Origin: Microthyrium microscopicum
Taxonomy: Eukaryota; Ascomycota; Dothideomycetes; Microthyriales; Microthyriaceae
NCBI GenBank assembly: GCA_010405405.1
Contig: MU004238.1
Span: forward strand, 1,068,374 to 1,132,373
Length of the DNA: 64,000 nucleotides
Reading direction: 5' to 3'
The notes beneath the pieces were generated by a model. It was not told the DNA's origin. It did not search any database and was given only the letters and a program-made list of their open reading frames with translations. Position numbers and translations under genes: made by a program. Shown here one piece after another: positions 54,638-64,000 of this stretch (its first letter is position 1; every line of letters starts with the position of its first letter).

Positions 54638-57343
54638 CTAAAAGCCAGCTAGCCACATCAAGCCATAACCTACAGTCATAACCACTCCAAAGACCATGAT
54701 ACTGGAGGGTACGCCACGAGTGATGAAATGCTTGACGTGAAGATATCGTTGGCCAGTTTGGCTGTCCTCCATCATGATGGCGGTCATATTCGGGAAGCCT
54801 AAAAAGAATTAGTCTAAGCAATACGTTGGAATGAATGTGTATAACATACCTGACGTCGGGAGACCCATGGCAGCGGAGCACATGAGTACGCTTGCCATTA
54901 CGAGTAGTCTTGGATGAGGTTCATCCATGCCTTGGCCTACTTGCGCCACGAGTGGCAGGAAAATGAGCGCAGCAACAGTGTGCGAAATGAAGGTTGCCAC
55001 GATGAGGATGATACCAGCAAAGACAAATGTCACGCCATAAAGACTCAGGCCCTGGACTTGGCTTGTGATCTCGTGGGCGAGAGTGTCTAGCAGGCCAGAG
55101 CTGTTAACTGCTTTGCCAAGTGCCAGACCTCCAGCGGCGAGAATGATAATTGTCCAGAGGAAGTTGTTGAAGTCTTCCTTGGTGAGCACACCTGTGCCGA
55201 AGAACATAACCAGAGGGATGATGGCGATGACGCCCATGTCGCCAAAAATGTGTTCGAGCTGATGGCTAATGCACCAGAGGATAATGGTAACAATGGAGGT
55301 GATGGTGATGAACCACTGGATGCCAGTGAACTTGTCTTTCATAGGTCGAATCGGGACTATGGTGGTGTTACGGCCAGGTTTGAAGGTGATAAGAAGGAGG
55401 ACCCAAATCAAAAGGTTGGATATAATACAAACTGGTAGTGCGATGAAGAACCATTCGCCCCAGCCAGGTTCTGGGGACATGTTTTGAAGTGCAATGACGT
55501 TTTGAGGAGATGATATGGGGGATGCTGCTCCTCCAATGTTAGATGCAAGAGCTATGCCCAAGATAAGTGCCTTTGACATGTCGGAATCTGATGGTAGATT
55601 GCGGAGAATTGGCTGCGGATATTAGAATTGTGCCATGATTATCAGAGGCTAAGACTTACTTGAATAATAGAGAAACATAAAACCGGAGCTGCAACATTGC
55701 TAATCCACATGCTCGCGAAGGTCGCCACAAACATATTGGTTAACAAGACAGTCCGTGGCCGCGTGCCAGCCTTGCTCAGCACGAATGTTGCCATCCTCTT
55801 TGCAATGTTGTATTTCGAGAGAGCTGCAGCAATAGTGAATCCACCAAGTAGAAGCATGATGACAGGGGTCCACATGGATGCGAATATGTAAGAGGTTGCT
55901 GCCTTTGAATCCAGTCTTCTGTGTGGTTTCGCGTCGGAGCGAGCCACGCGAAGTAGAACAGCGAGGAACGGTACAAGTAATGAAGTTACGAAAAGGGGTA
56001 TTGCTTCAGTCGCCCAGAGTAAGCTGACAAAGATAATCAATGCAAGACAGTTTTGCTGTTCTGGTTCTTGCAAGATAGGAACCCAAAGGATTGCGAGGAA
56101 AACGGCAATAATGCCCGCCAGAGTATAAAAGGTCGGACTAAAGAGCCATATCGGGACCTTGTATTTGCCAACAGGTGTCAATAGGTCCTTGGTTTCTGGC
56201 CTTTCTGCATCGCCTTGTAATCTCAGGTCTCCAGTCGTGTCTCCTAGCATGGTCTGACGTATTCCCAGATTTGCGGCTTGTCCTTTTCTTTCAATACCGA
56301 TCATTTCGCGCCATACAGTATTACGTTCCCACACAACATGCTCCCTGAGATGAAGTCGAAGTTCTCGCTTGGCCTCGTCAAGCTTGTTGGAAGTGAACAG
56401 GCGCGCGTAGGTTTCTTCGAATTGAGCAATGCTTTTGCCTAATCTATCCATGGTGTTTGGAGTAAACGCGCTAGCTTTGCTGACGTGGTTGTCCATGTAG
56501 AAGGACTTTAATTTCCGATCAAGTGTCTTGTCGTACTTTTTTAAGACTTTGGAGAACCCCGTCTTGTTGAGCTGGACAAATGACCGTAGCTCGCATAACG
56601 ACACATAAACACCAATGATGCTTTTCTTAAGCGTTACGCTCGAGTCAAATAAGACTGAGAATGCCATGTCGTTGTAATCTTCAAAGAGACTACTCCTTCT
56701 CTTGGAAGAACGATAATCACTTCGCATATCATCCGGATGGCTGTCGTATCTACCCATATCCACAGAACGGGTCATTTTCAGGGCCCTCCGTTCGTCTTCT
56801 TCATCGCTGTCCGAGTCTTCGGCTTCATGTTGCGAGCTCATGGTGCTGGTTCTCCGTCGTTTGCCAACTCCAGTAGTTTTCAGAATGCTAGCTGATCTCG
56901 CTGTTCGGGCAGTGGGTGGGCGATGAGCCGTATTGGCGTCGGTATTTGCCAGTAGTTCCGAGGATTGCGCCAAATGCTGCTCGGCTTGTTCTTCTTCTTT
57001 GAGCACATGATCTAATTCACCATATATTTCGAGCTCCTTGAGCTGATAGAACGAGCATATCTTCTCCAATTCCCGATCAAGAGCTATCGTGAATGTTTTA
57101 TCGCTATCCTCATCGAGAGAGGCACTAAGTAAAGGCGATGACTCGGTATCGTTCGTTTGACCAAGACCAAGTGGTTGCTGGTTATGGCGCTTCTCGAGCT
57201 GATATATGCTAATGGAGACAAGTATTAGTATCATCTACAGACCTTCTGATTCCAACATACAGCTTTTTCAAATTGCTATACGCAATGTAATGCGAGCTCC
57301 AGTCGGGCACAGCATTGAACTGTATGCTATGTGAGAACTTCAT
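54638..57343 (-). CDS. PHO91: SPX-domain low-affinity phosphate transporter, PHO91-like
   Basis: Four exons (57,343-57,261; 57,208-55,660; 55,612-54,850; 54,798-54,638) encode 851 aa. The SPX domain starts at the first residue (KFSHSIQFNAVPDWSSHYIAY, YSNLKKL joined by splicing to IYQLEKRH) and continues past a disordered acidic insert (about residues 120-215) to DRKLKSFYMDN and LGKSIAQFEETYARLFTSN. SPX domains sense inositol pyrophosphates and so phosphate status. The C-terminal half is an SLC13/DASS-type carrier with about 12 helices, including GLGNIG-type SNIGGAASPISSPQN and SHTVAALIF (paired hairpin motifs). Family members Pho87, Pho90 and Pho91 import phosphate or export it from the vacuole. 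Introns are 52, 47 and 51 nt. Divergent from RRP12. Confidence 0.93.
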
Positions 57344-58161
57344 CTCGTCCTGGTCGAGGATGAGGGCGAGCTTTGCTCTCCGTCTTCGCGCGTGTCTGAT
57401 TTCCTCTTCTGTAAGATATTGCTCCGGCGCAGGGGATGAGGATTGTTGGAGGAGAGGTTGATCGGCACGGTCGAGAGAATCGAGTTCAAATTCTTCGATG
57501 TCGTCGAGAGGAGGTGGAAGACGGAGCGGCTCAGGGATGTAGTGAGAGGTCGCCAGGGCGGCGAGAAAGAGAGTAGAGGACTGCCAGAATTATTAGGTTA
57601 TAGGATTGGCGTGCTGTAAGATGGTCTGGCTGTAGGTGTGAGTGGGTCTAGTGATTGCTTGCAAGGCGGAAAGGATTGGTTGGCGTGGGATGTCTGAGAG
57701 GCCTTCCAGTATCGGATGTCGACTAGTGCGACTGGGAATGTGCAAGCGCGATGTAGATATTGGGCGCAAGTAGAAGTGGCAAGATTGAATGAGTGGAGAT
57801 ATTATGAGAGGGAAGACAGAAGCAAGAGAGCGCGCGGTAAGCATCAAAATACAATAATGGATGCGCGATGGGACTGATGCTAGAAAAAAGGCGAAGAGCG
57901 GTCCGAAGCTTCAAAGTTGTCACGATGTTGATTGACTGGCCCACAAGGAAAGCTACCGATTGGGCTAGATCAAAGCTCAAATTGATGTGTAAGAGCTTAG
58001 TCATGCATGTTTCCAACGAGCTCACAGAGCTGGCATGTTTGATGGATGATCCCAGCTAGTCCCGCCTTTTGCTCAGAAAAATAGTTGAACCACAAACCAA
58101 CTTGCGACCGCAAATCTTTCCACCATCCTACAAATATCTTCAACCAGAGCTAATTGCAATC
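57344..58161. other. Divergent promoter PHO91 / RRP12
   Basis: An 818-bp region between two outward-reading genes. Minus-strand frames here run through the transporter's leader. A CAAACCAAC-rich stretch directly precedes RRP12. No RNA gene recognised. Confidence 0.5.
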
Positions 58162-61100
58162 ATGGTCGCTACTCTCGAAGAGCGGTTGCAACAAATCCGT
58201 GACAACCCAAAGCTCCAGAGCCAGCAGCAGGCGAGTCCACAGAACTTCCAGTATCGCCTAATATCTCTCTAACATTCTCTCCAGACACACTTGGTGCTTT
58301 CCGCTGTCGAAGATACTCTTCGCGACCAGAAGGCTGACCTTACACCTACTGCCTACTTCTCTGCCCTCCTAGCCCTGCTTAGCCAGTACATATCCACCAA
58401 ATCAATTGTCAATAAAGAGGTGGCCACAGCTGTCGTCTACTTGCTCGATCTCTTCACCCCACATGTTCCACAATCACTACTCCGCGCAAAGTTCGCCCAG
58501 ATACTCTCAAAGCTAGCCGTAGTTCTTACCCAGTCGGAAGCTGAAGCTCCTATCCTACGTCCATCAATTGGATGCTTAGAATCACTATTGATAGTCCAGG
58601 ACTCGCAAGGATGGGCTCTTCCTCAGTCGCAAATAAGCCCGCGCCGCGCAGTCGCAGGTCTCCTGAATATTGCATCAGATCACCGACCTAAGGTGCGGCT
58701 GCGGGCTCAAGAGGCCCTCACCAGAGTCCTTAAGAATCCACCACCAAGTCCATCGCTGGACCATCCAGCTGCAGACATGTGCGCTGAGACCGCCCTACGC
58801 GTTCTCAAGGAGGGTGTTGTGGCATCCAAGAAGCAGAAAAAGTCTCACTCCCATAAAGATGCGCAAGCGCATGCTCCGAGTCTGATACACACACTCCAAC
58901 TTATCAAGATCATTGCGAAAGCTTCAGGGGGTTGGCCCAGCCGAAAGATTGATGCTTTATGCGAACTGCTTCTTGATATTTCCAGATCGAGTAACGAATT
59001 CTTAACCAAGGAGAGCTTTGCAGTTTTCGAAGTGATATTTGAGGGCATGGCTGATGAGGTGTCCTCCGCAAAATTGCCATCACTACTGGACAGCCTTGAG
59101 TCTCTTCAGCCATCAGAGACCGACACTCAACTGATGCCGCCATGGGTCGCAGTCTTATCAAGAGGGTACGATGTGTCTGCACAAGTCCTACCCGAGGATA
59201 CTTTTCAGAAGCTTCCTGCTGTCTTTGAAAAGGTTGCGCATTTCCTAGGCTCAATGTCTTACCCTGTACGCACTTCAGCAGCGGATTGTCTCATATCCTT
59301 CTTAGTAAATTGCATTCCAATTTCTGCGATCGTGGAGCCTTCAATATACGACGAGAAACTACTCGAGAAGCTAGCAAAAGCTGGGATACAGCTACTCAGT
59401 GTCAAATATCAGTCCGCTTGGGAAGATGTATTCAGAGTTATAGCTGCGATGCTTGAAGCATTTCACTGGAGATCAGAGACACTGCTCGTTGACGCAGTGA
59501 AAACTGTGGCCGAGTTGAGATCAAACCCAGGTTTCAATGGCAAGGAACAAGCGGATGCCGTGATATCCAAGGCAATAGGTTCAATGGGCCCTCAAAGAGT
59601 TCTGGAAATTCTCCCCCTGAATCTGGCTACTCGAACATCGGAACCTGGAAGAGTGTGGCTATTGCCTTTGATGCGTGATTCTATTGGCAACACCAACCTC
59701 GCACATTTTCGCTCGGAGCTAGTACCTTTGAGTGAAAAGCTCTACACTAAGATCTTGGAGCATGGAGAAGCAGAGAAAACTGTAGAGATCAAGATCTATG
59801 AAACCATCGTTCAGCAAATATGGTCTACCCTTCCAGGCTACTGTGATTTTCCTCTGGATCTAGTAGATGTGAGTATTGTGATCCGCGCATTTAACTTTTG
59901 CTGACCGTATCTTAGGCTTTCGATCAGCCATTTGCCGAGCAAATATCCAATGTGCTATACCAACAAGTTGAGCTCAGAACCGACTTGTGTCGCGCACTCC
60001 AGATACTGATAGACTCGAATACCGACAGACTCGCCATGCTAGAAGATGAATCACTGGCACTGCTGAGAGTCTCGAAAGCTGATGCAGAAAAGAACCTTGA
60101 ACATATGAAAGGGTTTGCGAGCAACATTCTCGCCATTCTATTCAACGTCTATACTGAAACACTGCCCCAGTATAGAGGGCCTATTATCCAGTGCATCAAT
60201 TCCTATCTCAGCATAACATCAGAGAATGATTTGATCGAGACGTTTGGTAGGGTCGTGACGATGCTGGAAGGATCGCTTTCGGAAACCAACGGACAGGCAA
60301 AAGGCAAATCCAACGGTGAACCCGCAAATAGTCGAATGCCTCCGCTAAATCAGACTCTCATGGATCTGGTTATTGCCATGGCAGGCCATCTTCCTCGGGC
60401 CAGTCTCGCACAACTTTTCAGTGTGGCAATGGTGATACTGCAAAAGAACGACTCGTTCCTACAAAAGAAGGCCTACAAGATGATTCCCCGGCTGGCTGAA
60501 TCTGAAGTTGGTCGCCAGGCACTTCAAGAGCGAAGCGCAGAGTTGCAAGATCTACTCCTGAAGACATCAGAGAATGTTGCCACTCATGCTCGACGTGATA
60601 GACTACGTTCCATCTCTCAACTCATCGATCACCTTCCCGCAACTGATCTTCATTTCATCCCTGCAATTCTTCCTGAGGTTGTTCTTTGCACGAAAGAAAG
60701 CAATACAAAGGCTCGAGAAGCTGCTTATGACCTACTTATCTCCATGGGTGAGAAGATGAGCGAAGGCGGCACTATAGTTCAATCAAAGGTCCCTCATCTA
60801 CCGGAAGGCGCTCCCACAGTCACAGCATCCCTAGACGAATACTTCACAATGGTATCCGCTGGTCTAGCTGGTTCTACGCCACTATCAATCAGTGCTACAA
60901 TTCTAGCTGTCTCACGCATCCTCTTCCACTTCCAGGACAAATTAGCAGACAACACAGTCGGTGAAATCATTGAAACCATGGACATCTTCCTCGAATCGCA
61001 AAACCGCGAAATCGTCCGCTCAGTCCTAGGCTTCGTCAAAGTCTGCGCTGCCCGACTTCCCCCAAAACTCCTCGAACCACGGCTCGCAAGCTTAATTCCT

Positions 61101-62024
61101 CATCTCCTCAAATGGAATCAAGAACACAAAGCTCGTTTCCAATCCAAAATCCGCCATATCCTGGAACGTATGATCCGCCGTATCGGTCTCCCAGCCGTCG
61201 AAAAAGCAACCCCAGAATCGGATCGCAAATTCATCACCTCTATCCGCAAAGAAGTCGCGCGCCGCAAGAAGAAGCGCACTACTGACGCCAACGCATCTGA
61301 CTCGGACGATGCGGCCCCACGACGTGCCAAGCACAAGCTCGATGGTGCCGTCGACGAAGCTCTCTATGGTTCAGACGACGATGCAGCCTCCAGCGCTTCA
61401 GATTCTTCAGACGATGAAATTCTTGGCAAGACACGCAAGCGTCGCGCGCCAGAGGACAAGTTTATCGTCGAGGCCGATGATGAGCCACTTGATCTGCTTG
61501 ATAAGCGGGCCCTTGCACACATCTCGTCAACACGCCCGCTGAAGGCGCGTGGTGCGCCAAAGAAACACAAGGCCACGGTGAATGCGGATGGCAAGCTAGT
61601 TTTCGCTGCTGATGCGTCTGCACAAGCAGATAGCGAGATGGCGGATGCTGATGCTGGCGCTCCAGCAGACGGCGGCGTAGATGCGTATGTTGCTGCACTC
61701 AAGGGCGGGAACGCGGCACGTAGAGGACAAAAGGGAAGAATTAAGTTTAGCAATAAACCCGGCCGTGAGGCGGGTGATGAGGATGAGGAGATGGAGGAGG
61801 CGAGTTTGGGCAAGGAAGTACAGGCCGCGCGCAAACAGAAGAACGGGAAGGATGTTTCATCGAGCAAAGGAGGTTCTCCTGGTAAGGGGATGGCGATGGG
61901 AAAGAAGCTGGTAAAGGGCGGTGCGATGAAGGCACAAAAGGCGCAGAGACGTGGATTGGGTGTTGAGAAGACGAGAGGTGGACGCGTTACGAAGGCTTCG
62001 TCGTCGCGGGTTGGTCGAGGGTGA
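58162..62024 (+). CDS. RRP12: Ribosomal RNA processing protein 12
   Basis: Three exons (58,162-58,230; 58,285-59,868; 59,916-62,024) encode 1,253 aa, close to the yeast length. The protein is made of HEAT/ARM-type helical repeats (NUC173 region in the first half, e.g. LSAVEDTLRDQK, LLDLFTPHVP and RTSAADCLISFLV) and ends in a Lys/Arg/Gly-rich tail with acidic clusters (SDSDD, DEEMEE). RRP12 acts in nuclear maturation and export of both ribosomal subunits, together with exportin and Ran. The first intron (58,231-58,284) appears to start with GC (GCGAGT) and ends CCAG; the second has GTGAGT and CTTAG. The start Met at 58,162 yields MVATLEERLQQIRDN, the family's usual N-terminus. Confidence 0.9.
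58231..58284 (+). other. GC-AG intron in RRP12
   Basis: The exon CAGCAGCAG is followed by GCGAGT and the acceptor CTCTCCAG precedes ACACACTTGG. Phase 0 splicing gives QQQ-THLVLSAVE. No GT donor gives an open frame into the following exon. A CTCTCTAAC branch point lies 15-20 nt before the acceptor. Confidence 0.75.
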
Positions 62025-62862
62025 GGATGAGAATCAAGAGATAGTCTAGGAGATGTCCTGTGTCTTGCGGTATCCTAATGCTTGAAGGATTACTTCTTCT
62101 TTCACGAGTTGTTGTTTAGAGTATGTAGTATTGATGTCATGAACACTTTTTATTTTGTTTTTGCTGTCGACTCTATCTATCAATGCGTATAATCATATCA
62201 GTGTCTGTAAACTGTAGATGTCAACTGATATGCTTAATATGTCGTCTACTACTTCAGTTATTCTAGAGTAGTAAGTAAAACGACCACTCATGAAGCAGGT
62301 GGTTCGTTTGATCACAGGGGAGTATAAAATGCCCGGCTAAGAAGCGAGATGTACTGCTATATCATATATTGGATCTCCATCTGTCAATATCAAGGCCAAT
62401 AGCCATCCTTGAGACTGGTCAAAACTCATGAATCTTCATAAAAACATTCCCGATCATTTGCTATCTGCTTGGGTGATTGTCCAATTCCTTCTGAAGCAAT
62501 ATTTCTCGAGTTCTGATGAAAGTCCGATAGGGCATAGGCTTCTCCACACTTGATGATATCAAAGTGTTTAGGCTATCTATGGCAAAGCTTGCAATCCAAT
62601 ATAGACAAAACCCCAACCAGTATGTCAGGCCTATAGCCGGGAAATTATAGGCGTCATTCTAGATCGATCCCACCCGGCGATTGGTAACCTATATCGGGAT
62701 TTCACAATGATCTGCCTATCAAAGATAGCAGGACCGCAAGGACTAGGGTAAATCGCGTGGAGGGCCATGTCTTTGGTAAATACACTCTGAATATATACTG
62801 TACCAGTGCCCGAATTGCGTTGAAGCTTTCTTGGCTTCTACTCTTTCCCATCAACCGCCACC
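62025..62862. other. Intergenic; promoter of the beta-propeller gene
   Basis: No gene seen. AATATATACT near 62,790 is a plausible TATA element 70 bases upstream of the next start. Confidence 0.5.
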
Positions 62863-63897
62863 ATGTCACTCACTCGGTTCCTCCAACGAGCCATTCTGGT
62901 CCTGGCTTTCTTTCTGGTAGTCACAACGTTCGCTCAACCTACCGAAAATCTATTACAGAAGCGCGACGATGACGACGAGGACATTCCGACTTTCCAACCC
63001 TCGGCTCCACCAGCCGCAAAAGCTGGCGGTATGCTATACTTTCTTTCTCAAAGCAAAGGCGCCATCCTCTCCATGTCACCAACCGGTGGTACTCCTCGCA
63101 CAATTCTCTCCGGTCTAATGACCAAGGGCCCCGACGGTATCACAGTTGACAAGGCCGCTGGACATATCTACTTCAGCAACATGAGGCCTGGTAGCATCGA
63201 GCGTGTCAACATTGACGGTACTGGGCGCAAAACAATCGTGGACACGGGCGTATTCCAGGTCGGCAAGCAGATTGTGCTAGTGCTAGAAGATGGTGTCAAG
63301 AAGCTCTACTGGTGCGCACGCGAAGGCCAAAAAGTCATGCGTGCCAACGTCGACGGATCGAGCGTTGAGGTTGTCATCGATACCTCCAAGGACAAGTGTA
63401 CTGGCCGCGAGTGCAAAAATGCGGTCGGCGTAGCTGTCGACACGAAGAATGGCTGGGTATACTGGACACAAAAGGGTGCGGGCGGCACAGGAAGCATTCA
63501 TCGCGCCCCAACCAAGCTCCAGGCTGGACAGACAGCTGCATCGAGAAGCGACATTCAGGTTGTGCTGGACAAGCTACCAGAACCGATTGATCTGCGATGG
63601 GTCGATGGATATGGCTTATACTGGACTGATCGTGGGCATGCGGAGGGAGGTAACAGTGTGAGTCGCATGCAGATGGGTGCGGATGTACAAGCTGGAAAAG
63701 CTCAGTTCGCAGTCAAGCCACGACCTTTGGTTGAGGGCCTCAATGAAGGGATTGGTATCGCTGTTGATCCAGTAGGACAGAAGATGTGGTTTACTGAGCT
63801 TGGAGGACGTATCTTCCAGTCGAATCTGGATGGAACTAGCAAGTCGGTGATCGCCACTGGTCAAGGGATCTTGACGGGCATTGACTATGTCCCGTAG
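62863..63897 (+). CDS. Secreted YWTD-type beta-propeller protein
   Basis: This intronless gene encodes 344 aa. Residues 1-24 form a signal peptide (AILVLAFFLVVTTFAQ). A KR site at 33-34 followed by an acidic DDDDED run suggests a Kex2-cleaved propeptide. The rest shows at least five blades of LDL-receptor class B/YWTD type: HIYFSNMRPGSIERVNIDGT, LYWCAREGQKVMRANVDGS, VYWTQKGAGGTGSIHRAP, LYWTDRGHAEGGNSVSRM and MWFTELGGRIFQSNLDGT, each ending in a hydrophobic strand. Fungal proteins of this kind are secreted and largely uncharacterised; some relatives are annotated as SMP-30-like or 3-hydroxyacyl-type propellers. An upstream ATG exists in another frame. No enzyme active site is evident. Confidence 0.85.
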   Translation: MSLTRFLQRAILVLAFFLVVTTFAQPTENLLQKRDDDDEDIPTFQPSAPPAAKAGGMLYFLSQSKGAILSMSPTGGTPRTILSGLMTKGPDGITVDKAAGHIYFSNMRPGSIERVNIDGTGRKTIVDTGVFQVGKQIVLVLEDGVKKLYWCAREGQKVMRANVDGSSVEVVIDTSKDKCTGRECKNAVGVAVDTKNGWVYWTQKGAGGTGSIHRAPTKLQAGQTAASRSDIQVVLDKLPEPIDLRWVDGYGLYWTDRGHAEGGNSVSRMQMGADVQAGKAQFAVKPRPLVEGLNEGIGIAVDPVGQKMWFTELGGRIFQSNLDGTSKSVIATGQGILTGIDYVP

Positions 63898-64000
63898 TTT
63901 CTACCAGAAGGAGCCATAGCAATTCAGATAATAAACTCTAATATTACGAGCCGCAAAGGATGTGGAGGTTCCAAAATCCATGGTGATCCTCGTCCGGGTA

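Noticed and set aside
1-64000. CRISPR arrays, bacterial operons, tRNA or rRNA genes
   Set aside because: Eukaryotic sequence; no spaced repeats seen, and I found no convincing tRNA T-loop or 5S signature by eye.

Overview
This window comes from a filamentous ascomycete (Pezizomycotina). The evidence is short GT-AG introns (mostly 45-72 nt) with CTAAC/CTGAC-type branch points, compact genes on both strands, fungal-specific families (Sim4-complex kinetochore proteins, rhodopsin-like membrane proteins, a Kex2-processed secreted precursor, a type-2 fungal glycosyltransferase), and a large AT-rich block with the mark of repeat-induced point mutation (RIP). I cannot name the species or genus. All gene models were spliced by hand from the sequence, and reading frames were checked across each junction.

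Layout. Bases 1 to about 11,340 are an extremely TpA-rich, CpA-poor RIP block holding two degenerate Ty3/gypsy-type retrotransposons in tandem on the + strand. The first keeps the order protease, RT, RNase H, integrase, chromodomain. The second is a different lineage with a YIDDF-type RT. From about 11.4 to 38.7 kb the window is gene-rich: a short-chain dehydrogenase, a small unknown gene, TIM10, mitochondrial lysyl-tRNA synthetase, a nuclear-looking unknown protein, a CENP-L/Fta1-like kinetochore protein, a fungal multi-pass membrane protein with an overlapping downstream reading frame, a GatC-like (Gta3) mitochondrial amidotransferase subunit, a secreted SGNH hydrolase, a nicotinamide riboside kinase, a rhodopsin-like membrane protein, EAF3/MRG15, a Cnl2/Nkp2 kinetochore protein, a secreted Kex2-site precursor with a Gly/Cys tail, and an FHA-forkhead transcription factor. 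Bases 38.7-46.1 kb show no gene I can support. From 46.1 kb come a GT2 glycosyltransferase, a 324-bp MITE-like element with 18-bp terminal inverted repeats, a GaaC-like DapA-family aldolase, an RG-repeat protein, an SPX-SLC13 phosphate transporter (PHO91-like), RRP12 and a secreted YWTD beta-propeller.

How genes relate. Most are unlinked housekeeping genes; I see no biosynthetic cluster. Two inner-kinetochore genes (Fta1-like and Cnl2-like) lie 13 kb apart, and Cnl2 shares a 376-bp divergent promoter with the chromatin reader EAF3. PHO91 and RRP12 are also divergent. Two genes serve mitochondrial tRNA charging (MSK1-like and Gta3-like). The most unusual gene is the secreted precursor at 34.4-35.0 kb: a 13-nt last exon extends its C-terminal Gly/Cys repeat in register, giving a predicted 18-residue peptide after the last Kex2 site.
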